64,000 nucleotides of DNA, taken from Panorpa germanica. Lineage: Eukaryota > Arthropoda > Insecta > Mecoptera > Panorpidae. The position numbers were made by a program, and so were the translations under genes. The stretch is taken from the NCBI GenBank assembly GCA_963678705.1, contig OY783203.1:18086535-18150534 (forward strand), given 5' to 3'. Positions 31,522-42,690 of this stretch are shown here, piece by piece. A model generated the notes under the pieces. That model had not been told where the DNA came from, made no database searches, and saw nothing but the letters and a program-made list of their open reading frames with translations. Each line of letters opens with the position of its first letter. Positions within the stretch are counted from its first letter, which is position 1.

Positions 31522-31809
31522 AACAGCAGCTCCACAGTGCAGCAACTATTAGACGCAAATAACAGTCCATTATCTACTAATAACCTGCCCACAATATCAA
31601 ACTCAACGAACAAAACACAACATCAGTGGTGAACTAAAGGACATGTTTTCAGACAATCCAAAAGACATTCAAAAAGTACTCGAATTCCTTACTGATATAA
31701 ACTTAATAATCCAAATTTAACTATAATAAATTAACCTCAGGCGAATTAGACCTTGTTGTTTAAATCGCCTCAAAACCTAAAATAAAAAAAAAAAGGAAAA
31801 GAGAGTAAT

Positions 31810-32045
31810 CGCGAGGTTGAGACGAGGGAATTGAAGAAAAGGGCAGTGTGGCAAGGAAGTAGAAAAATTAGAGTACATTAAGAGTAGGTGAGATCTTACA
31901 GGGGAATAAGGAGAGAATAAAATGGATGGAGTGAAATAAAGGACAGAGGAGATGAAGCTTGATATGTAGTTTAAAGAATGTAAAATTGTTTATGTAAGAA
32001 AATAAAATGTATTTTTGAATTTAGGGCGGAAGAATGTAATGCACA
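31810..32045 (+). mobile_element. R1-like non-LTR 3' fragment
   Basis: GGAAGTAGAAAAATTAGAGTACATTAAGAGTAGGTG, then GGGGAATAAGGAGAGAATAAAATGGATGGAGTGAAA and GATATGTAGTTTAAA, match the reverse complement of 35030-35180. There they follow coding sequence of the R1-like family. It is a decayed 3' coding end plus untranslated region. Confidence 0.55.
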
Positions 32046-32965
32046 ACGGCACAGATTAATAAATACAATACAATTTATATTGTTATCAAAAGAGTTTCAA
32101 AAAGCTGTGACGATTTTGTTTGCAATGATTCATTCTAAAATTTGCAGCGGTATTACTAAAATCAAACTCATTTTATCAATTATTGTAATATTTGTTACGT
32201 AAAAGATAAGTTTTCTTATGATAAATAACCCTTAAATCTGTGTTTAACGGATTTGTATATACATATTATAAATACATGTTCCTATACATACATATATAAT
32301 TATTTATACATAAACTTTATGTATTTATATTAGCATGTTCTAATACAGTAGATGATGTAAGTATGCAAGCAACTAAAACATAATTAAAAATACATGTGCA
32401 AGTTGAATAGACATGCACATTGGGCCGAGGCGTCTGGCGTCGACGCCTTCTGCAATCGCCGTCACCGTCGCCGTCGCCATCGTTCAGCGTCTCACAAAAC
32501 AAGTTGGGTGCCAACTGACACGTGGTGGACTATGGACACATGACCGTCAGAAGGCACGATTGAGCGCTCCCAAACTCATCTAACATCTACAGCTACAGCT
32601 ACTACATCCGAATATAACATAACATATATACATAGTTTGATTTGAGAGGTAACCTTATTTAAAAACAATATACTAGAAATAATGTATAATGAACTCAAGA
32701 TTGTCTCCTCTAAAAATAACTCCGAAGTAACAACTATAGCATTCTATGTTCAGTGTTTTCAGCTAGCGTAAGATTCTCTGCGAATCCGCTGTTCTCCGAG
32801 CCCGCGAGTTTGGTATTGTGGACTGTGTACTCAAACGTTGAACTGACGTTTGAAGCGCGAACAACAGTTGTTTGGAGCAGCGTGTTTGATTTGGTGGACC
32901 TACGGACCTTGCGAATGGATGAGTCTCATCCAGGAGCGGACTAACTACAGAACGCAATTAAACTG
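32046..32965. other. No gene; CGCCGT hexamer tract
   Basis: At 32450-32483 the minus strand reads as imperfect repeats of GATGGC/GACGGC units. Open frames lie on both strands at 32753-32957 in an unusually less AT-rich 200-bp stretch, but neither has a motif and neither is retained. Confidence 0.45.
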
Positions 32966-33510
32966 TAAATTCTCATCATTCACAGTTACTGTTTTGATAT
33001 TTAATTTAAGTATATTAATCTAGATTTCAGGTTTTCAGAATAGGCATTTTTTGTTACATTAATACATTAATTTGAGTTTAGTTAAGTTAGTTGGTGCGCA
33101 TTCGTCGTTAGTAATATAAACTTTACAGTTCGATAGTTAGACAAAATTGAGTGTGAAATAATTAAAATTGCTTTGTTTTTAATAACAATTAGTAATAGAG
33201 ATTATTTTCACTTCTTCATTTTTGAAATTGAATTTTAAAAATAAATCCTACTGCATTTTGACAGATTGTTACATTATAGGTTATAATACATTACTATTGT
33301 TACATTATAGGTTATAATATAATACAGTATTTTTTAACTTAGAAACATTGGAATTTGTAAGGTTCTAAAAAGAAAAAAGTGAACGTAAATTAAATTCTAA
33401 TATTAAAAATGGTGCAGAGAATGATTACGCATATTTCCATATGCTATACAATTTAAATTAAATACAAATTTGAAATCAAAATTAAAACAGTGAGTGGTAA
33501 TGATATTTAA
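32966..33510. mobile_element. TTAA-flanked MITE, copy C
   Basis: It begins TTCTCATCATTCACAGTTACTGTTTTGATATTTAATTTAAG and ends, reverse-complemented, TTAAATATCATTACCACTCACTGTTTTAATTTTGATTTCAAATTTG. The interior matches copies A and B. It contains a ~35-bp tandem duplication of TTGTTACATTATAGGTTATAATA at 33266-33325. The right TTAA is present (33507-33510); the left one is eroded. Confidence 0.75.
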
Positions 33511-33964
33511 GGAATCCCGATGCTACTGTTGACACTTTGTCATACTTTTGGAGCCAGGGACAGAGATAGGCAACATTTTTTTTTTGAGCGTCTCCTCTCA
33601 CCTTTCATAAATTTATTCCCAATAAAACAGTAAGATATTTGATTTATGTATTCTATTCGTTGAAAATTAAAATTGTTATTTATCCAAAGAAGATATCTTA
33701 CATTTTCGATACCATCTACCTTGGTGAGATGCTCCTGGTGCGTTAGACTTCCTCTAAGACCTTGATTTCAAGATGGACACCAATTGTTTTTCTTCAATTC
33801 TTTTGTCAATTTTTATCCTCTTTTGTTTCAGCGAACAAATTTTTATGATTTGATAATCAAATTTGAAAAGCAATTAAGTAGAATAAAGAAAATAAATTAG
33901 ATCCAGAATATATTATAGTTTCTTATTGCAAATGTCCATTGATTTTTTTATATGAATTGTTTTA
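33511..33964. other. No gene recognised
   Basis: Unassigned AT-rich DNA. Confidence 0.45.
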
Positions 33965-34082
33965 TAATAAAAATAATAAATAATCAACTCATACTCGTGT
34001 CTATAAGTTGCAGATTATGTATTGTAAATGAATATATTGTTTTAAGTGCTAATAACTACCGAAAGTTGATGCACAAAAAAAA
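33965..34082 (+). mobile_element. I-like LINE 3' tip, sense
   Basis: CATACTCGTGTCTATAAGTTGCAGATTATGTATTGTAAATGAATATATTGTTTTAAGTGCTAATAACTACCGAAAGTTGATGCAC is followed by a short A run. It matches the 3' end of the 43.3-43.9 kb copy and shows the true 3' terminus as ...GTTGATGCAC plus A tail. Confidence 0.75.
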
Positions 34083-34169
34083 TTCAAGTTAATGCATTCA
34101 CATAAATCAATTTAATAAAAAATTCAAGAAGAACTATGTTATTATTTATGTTATTTATTTCTTTATTTA

Positions 34170-34352
34170 ATTTCATTTAACGTACGCCCATTTTCGACAT
34201 ATATATGGTGTTATATATATGTACCACATAATCAAATTAAGTCTGACTATAACCAAACTCAGAAAATATACCACACTGGTTCGGAGCTCGAACCCAAAGA
34301 CACAACAGTCTGGCATCAAACACTAGTGCTCTCGGTCAGTGTGTCGTCTTTA
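34170..34352 (-). mobile_element. tRNA-derived SINE copy
   Basis: The minus-strand head CACTGACCGAGAGCACTAGTGTTTGATGCCAGACTGTTGTGTCTTTGGGTTCGAGCTCCG contains an intact box B. It is followed by the CCAG..TATATTTTCTGAGTTTGGTTATAGTCAGA body and a shortened 3' end (TCGAAAATGGGCGTACGTTAAATGAAAT). Confidence 0.75.
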
Positions 34353-34984
34353 TTTATTTATTACTGTTAATTTGTTATTGCGTTTAAATACCGAAACTAA
34401 TTATGAAAGGAGATGTACACATAACTGCTGGATAATTAAAATGATTTCTTAATCCCAATACGTCCCTGATCTGATACGAGCGCGATTTTCTACTTCACAG
34501 TGAACATTTCCCGTATGTGTATGTATAACACATATAAATATACTACAAATATATATACAAACCATATGCACGTCTGTAAAATAGCTTTTTACAGAGGTTT
34601 TGAAATTTAAACTTAACATAACTTAAATACTTTATAAATGAGTAGCCTATTAATAGCCGAATAGTCGACTATTAGACATCTGTTGATTTTTTGTGGTACT
34701 AAATTTTAAATATTTTTAATATAACCTTAAATTATTTTATGAAACATATGTTAATAGTTTATAAAGAAATATTGAAACTATGTGGATTTATTAAAATTTC
34801 ATTTATTTTATAGAGGGCGTCATTCCTTCAATTGCTTTTTAAAACATGCCTCACAAATCGTTAGGCATTTTAAGGCATGCCTCACAATCACAACAGCTAA
34901 GTTATTATCTTGCATTAATTGTAATATAATTACAATTAATACTATACCGTTAGAAAATACATTATTCCTCCTTAAATTCACGAG
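34353..34984. other. No gene recognised
   Basis: Unassigned. ATTAATAGCCGAATAGTCGACTATTAGACATC at 34650-34681 resembles the subterminal part of insect hAT MITEs but lacks a partner. Confidence 0.4.
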
Positions 34985-35487
34985 CTACATTTTAAACTAC
35001 ATATCTAGTTTTACCTTCCTTCTCCTTTAATTTACTTTGCCTACTCCTTTCATTTCTGTCATTCATCTTATTCCTTCCTACTCCCCTTGTACAATTTACA
35101 TCAGGTCTACTTCACTTTCCAGCTTCTCCTGACACCTACTCTTAATGTGCTCCAATTTTTCCATTTCCTTTCCTCACATCCTACAAACTTGTACTTCTCT
35201 GCACTACAATATATACTTCCTCTTTTTTCATTTCCTAGTCTAAACCCCACGATCATTTTTTTAAGTACCGCTCTGATTTTCCAGGTATAGCGGCATTCTT
35301 TTCGTTATTATATTTTGCTTCATCCATCTCTTTCATCCTACTCTGTTGTTGGACTTCTATATCTCTTTTCTTTATCAGATTCTGTACCACTCTTCCTTCC
35401 TCTCTTAGTCTTGGTATTCCTCTTCCTCCTAGTTTTTCCATACTGTATTCCCTCACCACACTCACGAGGCAGAGAGCCTGCTTCACT
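34985..35487 (-). pseudogene. R1-like non-LTR C-terminal coding remnant
   Basis: The minus strand from 35486 encodes REYSMEKLGGRGIPRLREEG, then EMDEAKYNNEKNAAIPG and SERYLKK. After a frame change it reads MIVGFRLGNEKRGSIYC. The order AKYN...YL...FRLGNEKRG is that of the C-terminal region after reverse transcriptase in an R1/Jockey-type family also seen at 49.4 and 59.2 kb. The remaining downstream part is degraded coding sequence and 3' untranslated region. Plus-strand frames here (35087-35290, 35315-35653) are pyrimidine-rich shadows. Confidence 0.7.
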
Positions 35488-35653
35488 TTTTTTCCCTACC
35501 TTATTGCTCTCATTCTTGCTTTTATACGGCTGCTATATTTGTTTATTTTTGATTTGTTTATCATTTTGTGAGTTTATTTTATTGCCAGTCATGGAATACA
35601 CATATTCCATGTTAGAAAATTCAACCTGTACCAAACAAAGCTGCGATAACTAA

Positions 35654-36249
35654 TTACGACCTAACCATGACAAAGAGATTGTGATTTAAGGTATTAAGAA
35701 ATATATAAAGCAAAGATTTAAATTAGTATTCTGCTTAATTAACAATTAAACAAGGTTAGCATCGAACTGGATCTGTCGAGTTCGTATTTGAAAATTTATC
35801 TGAGGTCCTATAAAATGTATTGCTTTCACAGAGGCTTAAGTTTTCTTCAAATTAGTTTCTATTTTCTCTTCTAAGTTAATTTAAATATGTTCTAGTTATA
35901 TACAAGAGAGTATTGCGCATGCTCTGTCTTCTCCCATTAATTTTACAAGCACTTTTCTTTCCATTCGACCCCGTGGAATGACTCTTACTCCCCTAAGCTG
36001 TGTTTTAAGAAGCATGCTATTATATTCGGTAAGTGTATTAGGAGGATTAAACAATATATTATTTGTGCTATCTTAGTGTGAACACTCACCACTTCAGACA
36101 ATAGGGAACATGTATGGAATGCCAAACTTTGCAGATAAAGTAAAAGAAAATTCTGCTAGTGCACTGGTCACTGTGCTCGTGTGCACCACCCGCTGTTACT
36201 CAATAATTTCGCAGTAATGTGTATTTACAAGTAAAGAAAAAAAAACAGA
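35654..36249. other. No gene recognised
   Basis: Unassigned AT-rich DNA. Confidence 0.4.
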
Positions 36250-36335
36250 CACCATAGAAACTGCTAATGTAGCAACAGGTCGTCGAAGATAGGACTCAGC
36301 ATCGGAAATAGGTTGACGATAAATAGATGAAATAA
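36250..36335 (+). repeat. SINE 3' portion, sense
   Basis: ACCATAGAAACTGCTAATGTAGCAACAGGTCGTCGAAGATAGGACTCAGCATCGGAAATAGGTTGACGATAAATAGATGAAAT is the 3' third of the SINE. The tRNA-like head is absent. Confidence 0.7.
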
Positions 36336-37639
36336 AAAAAAATTAGATACAATTGATATCACGTGGAATTCTTTTTCATTTTCGTCAATTTAAATGCCTA
36401 ATGGCAAAACATTAAAATAAAATAATATAACTATCAAAAGTTGATGCACTTAATAAATGTAAAAAAAAGAGATTGCAATCTTTAAATTAAGCAAATGTCT
36501 TATAAAACTCTTAACGCATCAAGATAACGGTACGACACAAACACCCTGTCCCAGTTAAATTTGGGAATGATTGTATAAACGGAAGGATATTCGATTTATT
36601 TATTGGTTTTCTTCTTATTTCTGAACATACTATAAATACTCGTACAAACAAAGGAATTTTTCTCACGTTTTTCGTCTACTACATACGAGTACGTTTTTTT
36701 CTTCGTTTTGTTTCTACACTGCTTCTATTCGTATTTTAATGCAAATTTCGTAGTTCATATGCCAGGAGAACATAAAAGCAATAATCCCCTAAGCATGCGT
36801 GACTCCTAGATCCCAGTCGGAACGACGTCGACGTCGGCGTCGCGACGCGTTCATTGTTCTGTTTATCCGACTCACTGCGTTTGTTCGTTCCCGTCACGTA
36901 CCGGGATAATCAGTAGTCATTTAAGCATCTTCTATATTAAATTTGTCTCTAAATCAACTTGATATCATTTCCGACATACTAGATTAAATATTATTGCTAA
37001 GACCAAGGGCATTCATCCCTAAAAAGAGGAGTTCAAAATGTTTTTTTTGTGTTGATTTTAACTCAATCGAATTGAAGCTACCGTAGTCACTTTCATGCAA
37101 GATGCACACTCCTTAAGAGTCATCTTGAAACTCTCCTCTCCTTCATGTAGTATTTTGTACAGACACAAGTAAGAACAAAAAAAGGTCATTTGTTCAAGTT
37201 TTTGGTGAACCCAAAAAAATGTCTCGTAAATCCGTAGAGCTTAAAAAAAAATCATGAAAATGAGACCTAGAAAAAATCCTCCAAAAACTTGAATAAGTAA
37301 TCATACTATCAATAAAACTGATCAACTATAGATATTCAGTAAACTGACTTCATTGTGTCAAATAAAATACATGTAGAAAATTACGTAGCTTTGCTCTGCC
37401 CATAGCAAATATTCTAGATATTGCAGTATAATAGTGCCTAATTAGGTTTTTCCCTCACGTCCTGATAACTTAAGAGTACCTGACTATAACTCCGTCGGAC
37501 ACACCCTAGTCAGGCTAATTTCAGGACCACCCGATCGAAACCATATATGACGTCATTTTTTTTCTGATGTAAGGTGGAGTTAATTTCAACTTTATCGAAT
37601 TGAATGTTGCGTAGCCACTTCCAGAATCTGGCGGAGTAA
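36336..37639. other. No gene; LINE tip and CpG-rich spot
   Basis: ATCAAAAGTTGATGCACTT at 36432-36450 is an I-like LINE 3' tip. A CpG-dense stretch with GACGTCGACGTCGGCGTCGC lies at 36821-36850. The rest is unassigned. The minus-strand frame at 37510-37797 overlaps the next MITE and is rejected. Confidence 0.45.
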
Positions 37640-38025
37640 GGCCGTCTGCACACGAAGTTTCCAATGAAAACGAAAAACGAGCCATGTCGAGCCGTGTTTC
37701 GTGATTCTATAGAATTTTTAACATAATAGCATATTAGGGTATTTGTATGTATGTATTTAAATACTTTTGAATAGAATTTGTGCACATCTCTGCTCATGAT
37801 GTCATCATCAAAAACATGTAACGTAATTGCCCTGCGACCTAGAAATATAGTCGCTCAAGACGTGCTCAACACCAATTCAAATCAGTTTAGTTTCGTTCGT
37901 GCCGTGTGTGTTCTCTCTCTCGTACACACGTGCGTTCTCTCACTAACAACACAGTTGCATTTTCATTCGGTTCGGGCAGATTCGGGGCTCGCATTTGCAA
38001 TCATTCGACCCATGTGCGGACGGCC
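37640..38025. mobile_element. PIF/Harbinger-like MITE, copy 2
   Basis: The ends are GGCCGTCTGCACACG and, reverse-complemented, GGCCGTCCGCACATGGGTCGAATGATTGCAAA. TAA is duplicated on both sides (37637-37639, 38026-38028). The core is shared with 13189-13568. Compared with copy 1 the left arm lost GGTCGACTGATTGC, and an extra TCTCTCGTACACACGTGCG segment duplicates the GTGCGTTCTCTC motif. The 149-codon frame 37778-38227 runs across the MITE into its flank and is not a gene. Confidence 0.82.
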
Positions 38026-38644
38026 TAAATGTGAGGCTCGGGCGACTAATATATGGATGCTGGAGAATTCCCCATCTTGCTCACATCACTTTGCTTTTTT
38101 GTTCGCACACCAATTTCAATGGGGTCGCCCAAATTGGAGGTTGCTAGCGTGTGAGGTCTCTCACATAACTAAATATGTATGTATATTAGTTGTTATAAAC
38201 TATTATATTTACATGCCAATATTATAATTAATATATTTCAATATATAGTTAATAGTAGTTTAGACTGGACAAAACATCTAATTATTATAATAAGTGAGTT
38301 TACAGTATAACCTGTACTGTGGTCTGTAGGTCGCGATCGATCGTGGGTCTATGGAACGGTTTTGTACAAGAGACGCTTGACGTCGCAATGCGGCGCCGGG
38401 GGTTTTGTAGACGCGCAGCACTAGTATACAGCACGCAGGACTTTGTATATTATACTAAACTTTAATGTATTTTTATAGAAAATTATGCATATATTAAAAA
38501 AATGTGTATTACGAAAAAAAACCACTTTTAGATATGCACATTAAACCTGCTCTTCAAAATTTGAATTAATATGTATTGTTTTTATAATAAGCTAAATATA
38601 AACGCGACAAATCTGACTCATTTTATTTAAAGAAATTATATTTC
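38026..38644. other. No gene; CpG-rich patch at 38330-38440
   Basis: ACAGTATAACCTGTACTGTGGTCTGTAGGTCGCGATCGATCGTGGGTCTATGG recalls hAT termini of the type CAG.GGTTCTCAACCTG but is too diverged to assign. The rest is unassigned. Confidence 0.35.
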
Positions 38645-38962
38645 TGTAGTTGGTAACACTGACCAGATATATTACAACTGCTTTCTGGTCAGATGAGTTA
38701 ACGGTATATATTAGTTGATATTTGGAATCGACAGAACTCACTGTGCATAATGTTAAGTTATTATAAAATTAGATAAAAAGGAACTAACAATTTAAATAAT
38801 AAACTTAAATGTTGTTTCTTTGAATTCAGGTAGGATAGTATGATTTAAGTTAAACAGTGTAATTGTTGTAATGTGTATGTAAATTACTAAAATAACAGAC
38901 TTTGATTTCAGATGCAACACATAACTTTGAATAAAAATTTGCAATTCCTAAAATGTCTTATA
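38645..38962. repeat. Family H copy 2, first part
   Basis: It is collinear with 33-385; it ends at ATTCCTAAAATGTCTTATATT where an I-like LINE 3' end starts. The second part of the family appears at about 40190-40450. Confidence 0.65.
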
Positions 38963-39530
38963 TTCATTTGAGTGCATCGACTTTTGATAGTTATTAGCAC
39001 TTAAAACGATGTACACATTTATAAATATAAACATTTGTAATACATAATTTATAGTTTATAAATACGAGGTATTTAAAATAAAGAGATTAAATTAGATACA
39101 TTGATAAAGTCAATAGGGTTTTCAGACTTTCTCTGCTTTCAAATATCTGCTTATAGTCTTGAGGCATGTTACAGTTTTGTCTGTGCGATGAGTACTTGGA
39201 GCATTTAAGAATAATATGCTTTACTGTTAGTGGGCCGTTACATTTTTCACTGTGGTTCTCTTTTCAATAACGGGTATGAGTACAATTTGTATGACCTATC
39301 ATGAGTCTAAATATTACTACTTCCAGCTTTCTATTTAGTCCCACCGGTAACTCTTATTTACTAATTGATGGCTTGACTTCTCTTACTTTGTTATCAGTTT
39401 CTTCGTTCCATTCATCCTGCCATGAACAATTTAATACATTTTTAGCTTTGTTCTTTAAATCTGAACATGTTATAGTTACTTTTTTTGGAATTTTGAAAAG
39501 ATTTGCATGATCTATCATTAGTTCTACATA
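38963..39530 (-). pseudogene. I-like LINE C-terminal region and 3' end
   Basis: It is antisense to the plus strand. The 3' tip (CATTTGAGTGCATCGACTTTTGATAGTTATTAGCACTTAAAACGATGTACACATT) leads through the zinc-knuckle-like coding part (38.1 to 39.29 kb) into the segment between RNase H and knuckle. That segment (AACATGTTCAGATTTAAAGAACAAAGC; TGGCAGGATGAATGGAACGAAGAAACTGATAACAAAG) matches 43408-43480. 5'-truncated and out of frame. Confidence 0.75.
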
Positions 39531-39599
39531 TTACTACTCCTAGACTTGTATTGGATCCGATCGGTGTATTGGACTACTTCTTTTGTTCTTCCTATACTG

Positions 39600-39830
39600 G
39601 CCAGAATTTAAGGAGATTCTCGTTAAGTAGTAAAGAATGGAGAACTTGCTGAAATTTTGTAAATATGTTCTACGATAGTTAATAATTAATTAAAAAAAAT
39701 TAAGTAAATGTAAGTTTTCGAAACTTTTAAGGAAATAATTAGTTTCAAAAAATGAAAATTTCATGTAAGTATCTAATGGAGAAAATTATTATTTCAAGTG
39801 AATGTGGTTCAGAAAACATCCAGTTTTCGA
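39600..39830 (-). repeat. Dispersed repeat family D, copy 2
   Basis: Reverse-complemented it parallels 19313-19515 (ACTATCGTAGAACATATTTACAAAATTTCAGCAAGTTCTCCATTCTTTACTACTT). Together with the LINE it separates the two halves of family H. Confidence 0.65.
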
Positions 39831-40189
39831 TTTAAATAATAAAAATAGTTTGTTTCCGAAGAAATAACAAAAATAATTGACATTTTTATAAAAAATATCA
39901 TCACAATCATCCGCTACTTGCATTGTTCAAACCATGATGTAAAATTTGGCAACGTAGCTCGCGCAGTTAGTCGCCGCATAGTAACCACGAATATTTGAAA
40001 TGCATTAGGTTTAAGTTTTCAGGTTATGTACTCTAGCAGTGTTGTCAAATGAGCCCAAGCGATTTAGAGTTTTTAGTCAATTTAATGTTTATACATTTTT
40101 AGTAATTAATTTCTTTTTAAATTTATTATATAATATTATCTATAAATTTTAAAATTATTTAAAAATCTCATGTCCTTATTTCACGTTAT
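39831..40189. other. No gene recognised
   Basis: Unassigned AT-rich DNA. Confidence 0.4.
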
Positions 40190-40450
40190 TGTGAAATTTT
40201 TGAACATCGCGAGTGGTGTACTCGGGCACATAACCAAATAGACGTTAAATATACATAAGTGCCCAGAAAATCGGAAAGTAACTAAGAATTAGATACCGCG
40301 AGTGGTAATTATTCATTTCAGACAATGCATCAAACTGATCCGTGCACACAAAGTGCACAGCGCATATACCGATAAGCGCATACACCGATAAGGTGTTAAT
40401 AAATATACATATGTAATTTTGTGAGCATAAAGCTCAATTAAAACCCACCT
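40190..40450. repeat. Family H copy 2, second part
   Basis: ACATCGCGAGTGGTG, CTAAGAATTAGATACCGCGAGTGG, CATCAAACTGATCCGTGC and CAGCGCATATA parallel 425-560. A small direct repeat, GCGCATATACCGATAA / GCGCATACACCGATAA, lies at 40361-40391. Confidence 0.5.
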
Positions 40451-40788
40451 GCCGTTTCGAAACATTTTCTCCTCGACTAAACCTAACCTCTAAACCAACC
40501 TATACTCCCGCACCCCCGCACTCCCACCCTATTGCCTACCCTTAGGGTGCTCGTCTCTCTGATAATGTACGAGCATATTACATGAACACGATGCCGCAGC
40601 GTATGAATAGAATTATGTTGTAGGATGTCAAAACAAAACTTCTAAACCCTGGGTGGGGTGTAACAGAAGGAGGGGATAACAGGATTTTGGGACTCGTCTT
40701 CCGGGAAATCGAGATCATTATTTATAACATTAAGTGTTAAATGGATATAAGCTACCCGTGTTTGTTGGCTTAATGTATATACATACTC

Positions 40789-40823
<35 letters not shown>

Positions 40824-40976
40824 GGTCAAAATAGAATAATGTATATTAAGTGCCCATTTTATCTTTCTTTAAGGAAAACTTCAACAAAGGGTCTTTAAGA
40901 AAAATGTGAGAAATGCGGAACAGATTAAATTTTTCACGCAAATGCAATTGTTGTCACATTTTATTTAGTTAAAGGT
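40451..40976. other. No gene; TA microsatellite at 40787-40820
   Basis: The (TA)n run is preceded by TACTCG. A C-rich stretch (CCCGCACCCCCGCACTCCCACCC) lies at 40506-40530. No gene. Confidence 0.55.
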
Positions 40977-41055
40977 GAGGTGGTCACTGGGGTCGAGATT
41001 ATTGATACTTGACTTCAGACTGTTATGTCTTCGTGTTCGATCACTAGACCAGCGT
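40977..41055 (+). mobile_element. SINE tRNA-like head, sense
   Basis: GAGGTGGTCACTGGGGTCGAGATTATTGATACTTGACTTCAGACTGTTATGTCTTCGTGTTCGATCACTAGACCAGCG is the sense head with A-box-like and B-box (GTGTTCGATCAC) elements. The body is replaced by a LINE fragment; a SINE tail in the same orientation resumes at 41363. Confidence 0.75.
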
Positions 41056-41067
41056 TTTTTTTTAAAT

Positions 41068-41362
41068 ATTTATTTGAGTGTATCAACTTTCAATAGTTTA
41101 TAATTATATAACATAATTTGCAACTTGTATTTACCAGTATGGGTACTTAATATAAAGAGATTAACTTTGTTTAATTGATAAAGTCAATAAGATATTTTAG
41201 ATTTTCCCTGCTTTCAAATACCTCCTTATCTTTACAAGGTCTGTACGATAAGTACCTTGAACATCGAAGAATAATAAGCTTTACCGTTAGTGAGTTGTTA
41301 CATTGTTCACAAATTGGTAAAGACCAATTTTTATTTTCTGAATGTGGCTGTTTCAAAGCATA
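41068..41362 (-). mobile_element. I-like LINE 3' fragment inside a SINE
   Basis: It runs from GAGTGTATCAACTTTCAATAGTT through TAATTGATAAAGTCAATAAGATATTTTAGATTTTCCCTGCTTTCAAATA to GCTTTACCGTTAGTGAGTTGTTACATTGTTCACAAATTGG. The minus strand encodes the ICEQCNNSLTVKLIILRCSRY zinc-knuckle-like part (a Lys-Leu change replaces the usual His). Confidence 0.75.
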
Positions 41363-41430
41363 GTAGTTAACATAGTAGGAAGTCATCGATGATAGGACTC
41401 AGAATCAGAAACAGGCTGACATTAAGCAAA
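41363..41430 (+). repeat. SINE 3' tail, sense
   Basis: TAGTTAACATAGTAGGAAGTCATCGATGATAGGACTCAGAATCAGAAACAGGCTGACATTAAGCAAAATT is the same tail as at 14.6 and 36.3 kb and has the same orientation as the head at 40977. Confidence 0.7.
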
Positions 41431-41789
41431 ATTAAATTAATAAATTAATAGAGTGATTCAACTTACCAATGAATATAAACTGCTCGTCAGGTTCATCGGA
41501 GCTGAAAATAAGAAAATTAACGTTAAAAACAGTAGAAATGTGTATTTTTTGTTTGGGATTTATTAGTAAACGTTATTCGAAAGTCCCATTACCGCTTACT
41601 AAGATTTAGTGGTAATTTAAGGATTTAACCTAAAATGTAACTTTCAGCATGCGAAATATAAAGAAGTAAAATTAATTATAATAAATACAATAATTATTAC
41701 AAAATATTGTATAATACAATATTTTTAACAAGTTCAAAATTACATAAGGTTAAAACCTTAAGTTATATCAACTATAATCAGAATCAAAA
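41431..41789. other. No gene recognised
   Basis: Unassigned AT-rich DNA; TTTAACCTAAAATG at 41624-41637 is shared with 20425-20438. Confidence 0.4.
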
Positions 41790-42130
41790 GTAATCATTGT
41801 AAAACCCCAGCTCACCTGTATAAAATTAATATTAAATCCGACAATCGATGCCAATGTGGCGAATTAGGAACTTTACATCATATTATATTTGAATACATCA
41901 ATTATAGTCTACAAAGATCAAAATTCAATAGTGAAATATTAGATGTTTAAAACTTTCCTTGTTAATACAAAATTTTTGTTAAGTGATTCAAAATTAATTA
42001 TTTGAATTATTTAAATATTTAGACAATTGTAAAATAGAATTATAAATGTTACGTTAAATATATATAAAAAATGTGTGATGGTGGCTATGACGAATAAAAG
42101 TCAAGGCCACATAATTAAATAAATAAATAT
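41790..42130 (+). pseudogene. Jockey-like non-LTR C-terminus and 3' end
   Basis: The plus strand reads SDNRCQCGELGTLHHIIFE followed by INYSLQRSKFNSEILDV. This is the CxCG...HHIIFEC...R C-terminal zinc-ribbon-like block common in Jockey and related LINEs, with the last Cys changed to Tyr. It is followed by an untranslated region ending AAGTCAAGGCCACATAATTAAATAAATAAAT, a tail of ATAA units. Heavily 5'-truncated. A third non-LTR lineage beside the I-like and R1-like ones. Confidence 0.7.
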
Positions 42131-42544
42131 GTAAATAAGGTTAAAATTAGTAAAATGATGTATACATAAATTAGGAAAGCAATAAGACGCACTTAGAGAT
42201 TAATTATTTATTTATAAATTATGTATTTCGTTCAACAAATTATTAATTATGAATAGGGCTAGAATGTTAGCAATTAAAATAAATGAAGCTGTTATATTTG
42301 GTACCTTAATTGTGGTTAGCGTGTAAACTGATGCTAATTTGTTACTTAAAACTAATTTATATTCAGAATTCAGATATTTAGTTTCAAACTCATGAACTCA
42401 GTGGCGTAGGCAATATTGTGTTCAACACAAATTTAAACAAGGTGAATCTCAAGTAAACTTCAGTTTATGTTTCTCTGAAACCTCGTTTTCTTTTCTTAGT
42501 TATTTTTGTTAGAGATTTTTTAAATTTCTGCCGTTCTATTAACA
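42131..42544. other. No gene; isolated hAT-like end near 42400
   Basis: CTCAGTGGCGTAGGCAATATTG at 42399-42420 looks like a hAT left terminus (CAGTGGCGTAG), but no matching right end or 8-bp duplication was found. Confidence 0.4.
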
Positions 42545-42690
42545 ATGTTGGAAGTATTTATAGTGTCATGGCTTCATATATGTGGGCTGTGGAATCAAAT
42601 TAAATCTGATAACAAACCCAGAATATAGTAGTGGTTCGGGGATCGGAACCAAAGACACAACAGTCTGACATCAAGCATATATGTTCTTAA
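42545..42690 (-). mobile_element. tRNA-derived SINE copy
   Basis: It includes GTGTCATGGCTTCATATATGTGGGC, AACAAACCCAGAATATAGTAGTGGTTCGGGGATCGGAACC and GACACAACAGTCTGACATCAAGCAT. Box B has one change (GGTTCCGATCC on the minus strand). The 5' end is diverged. Confidence 0.7.

Noticed and set aside
32753-32957. Pair of opposed open frames in a GC-richer stretch
   Set aside because: No motif, no repeat match, and opposed frames of similar length are expected where stop codons are rare on both strands.
35315-35653. 112-codon hydrophobic open frame (plus)
   Set aside because: It is the antisense of a purine-rich R1-like coding remnant; the Leu/Ser/Phe-rich composition is a shadow effect.
37778-38227. 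149-codon open frame, among the longest in the window
   Set aside because: It runs through a Harbinger-like MITE (37640-38025) also present at 13.2 and 52.6 kb and has no motif; the other copies do not keep the frame.
38330-38440. hAT left end of the CAG..GTTCTCAACC type
   Set aside because: Similarity is only suggestive and no partner end or TSD was seen.
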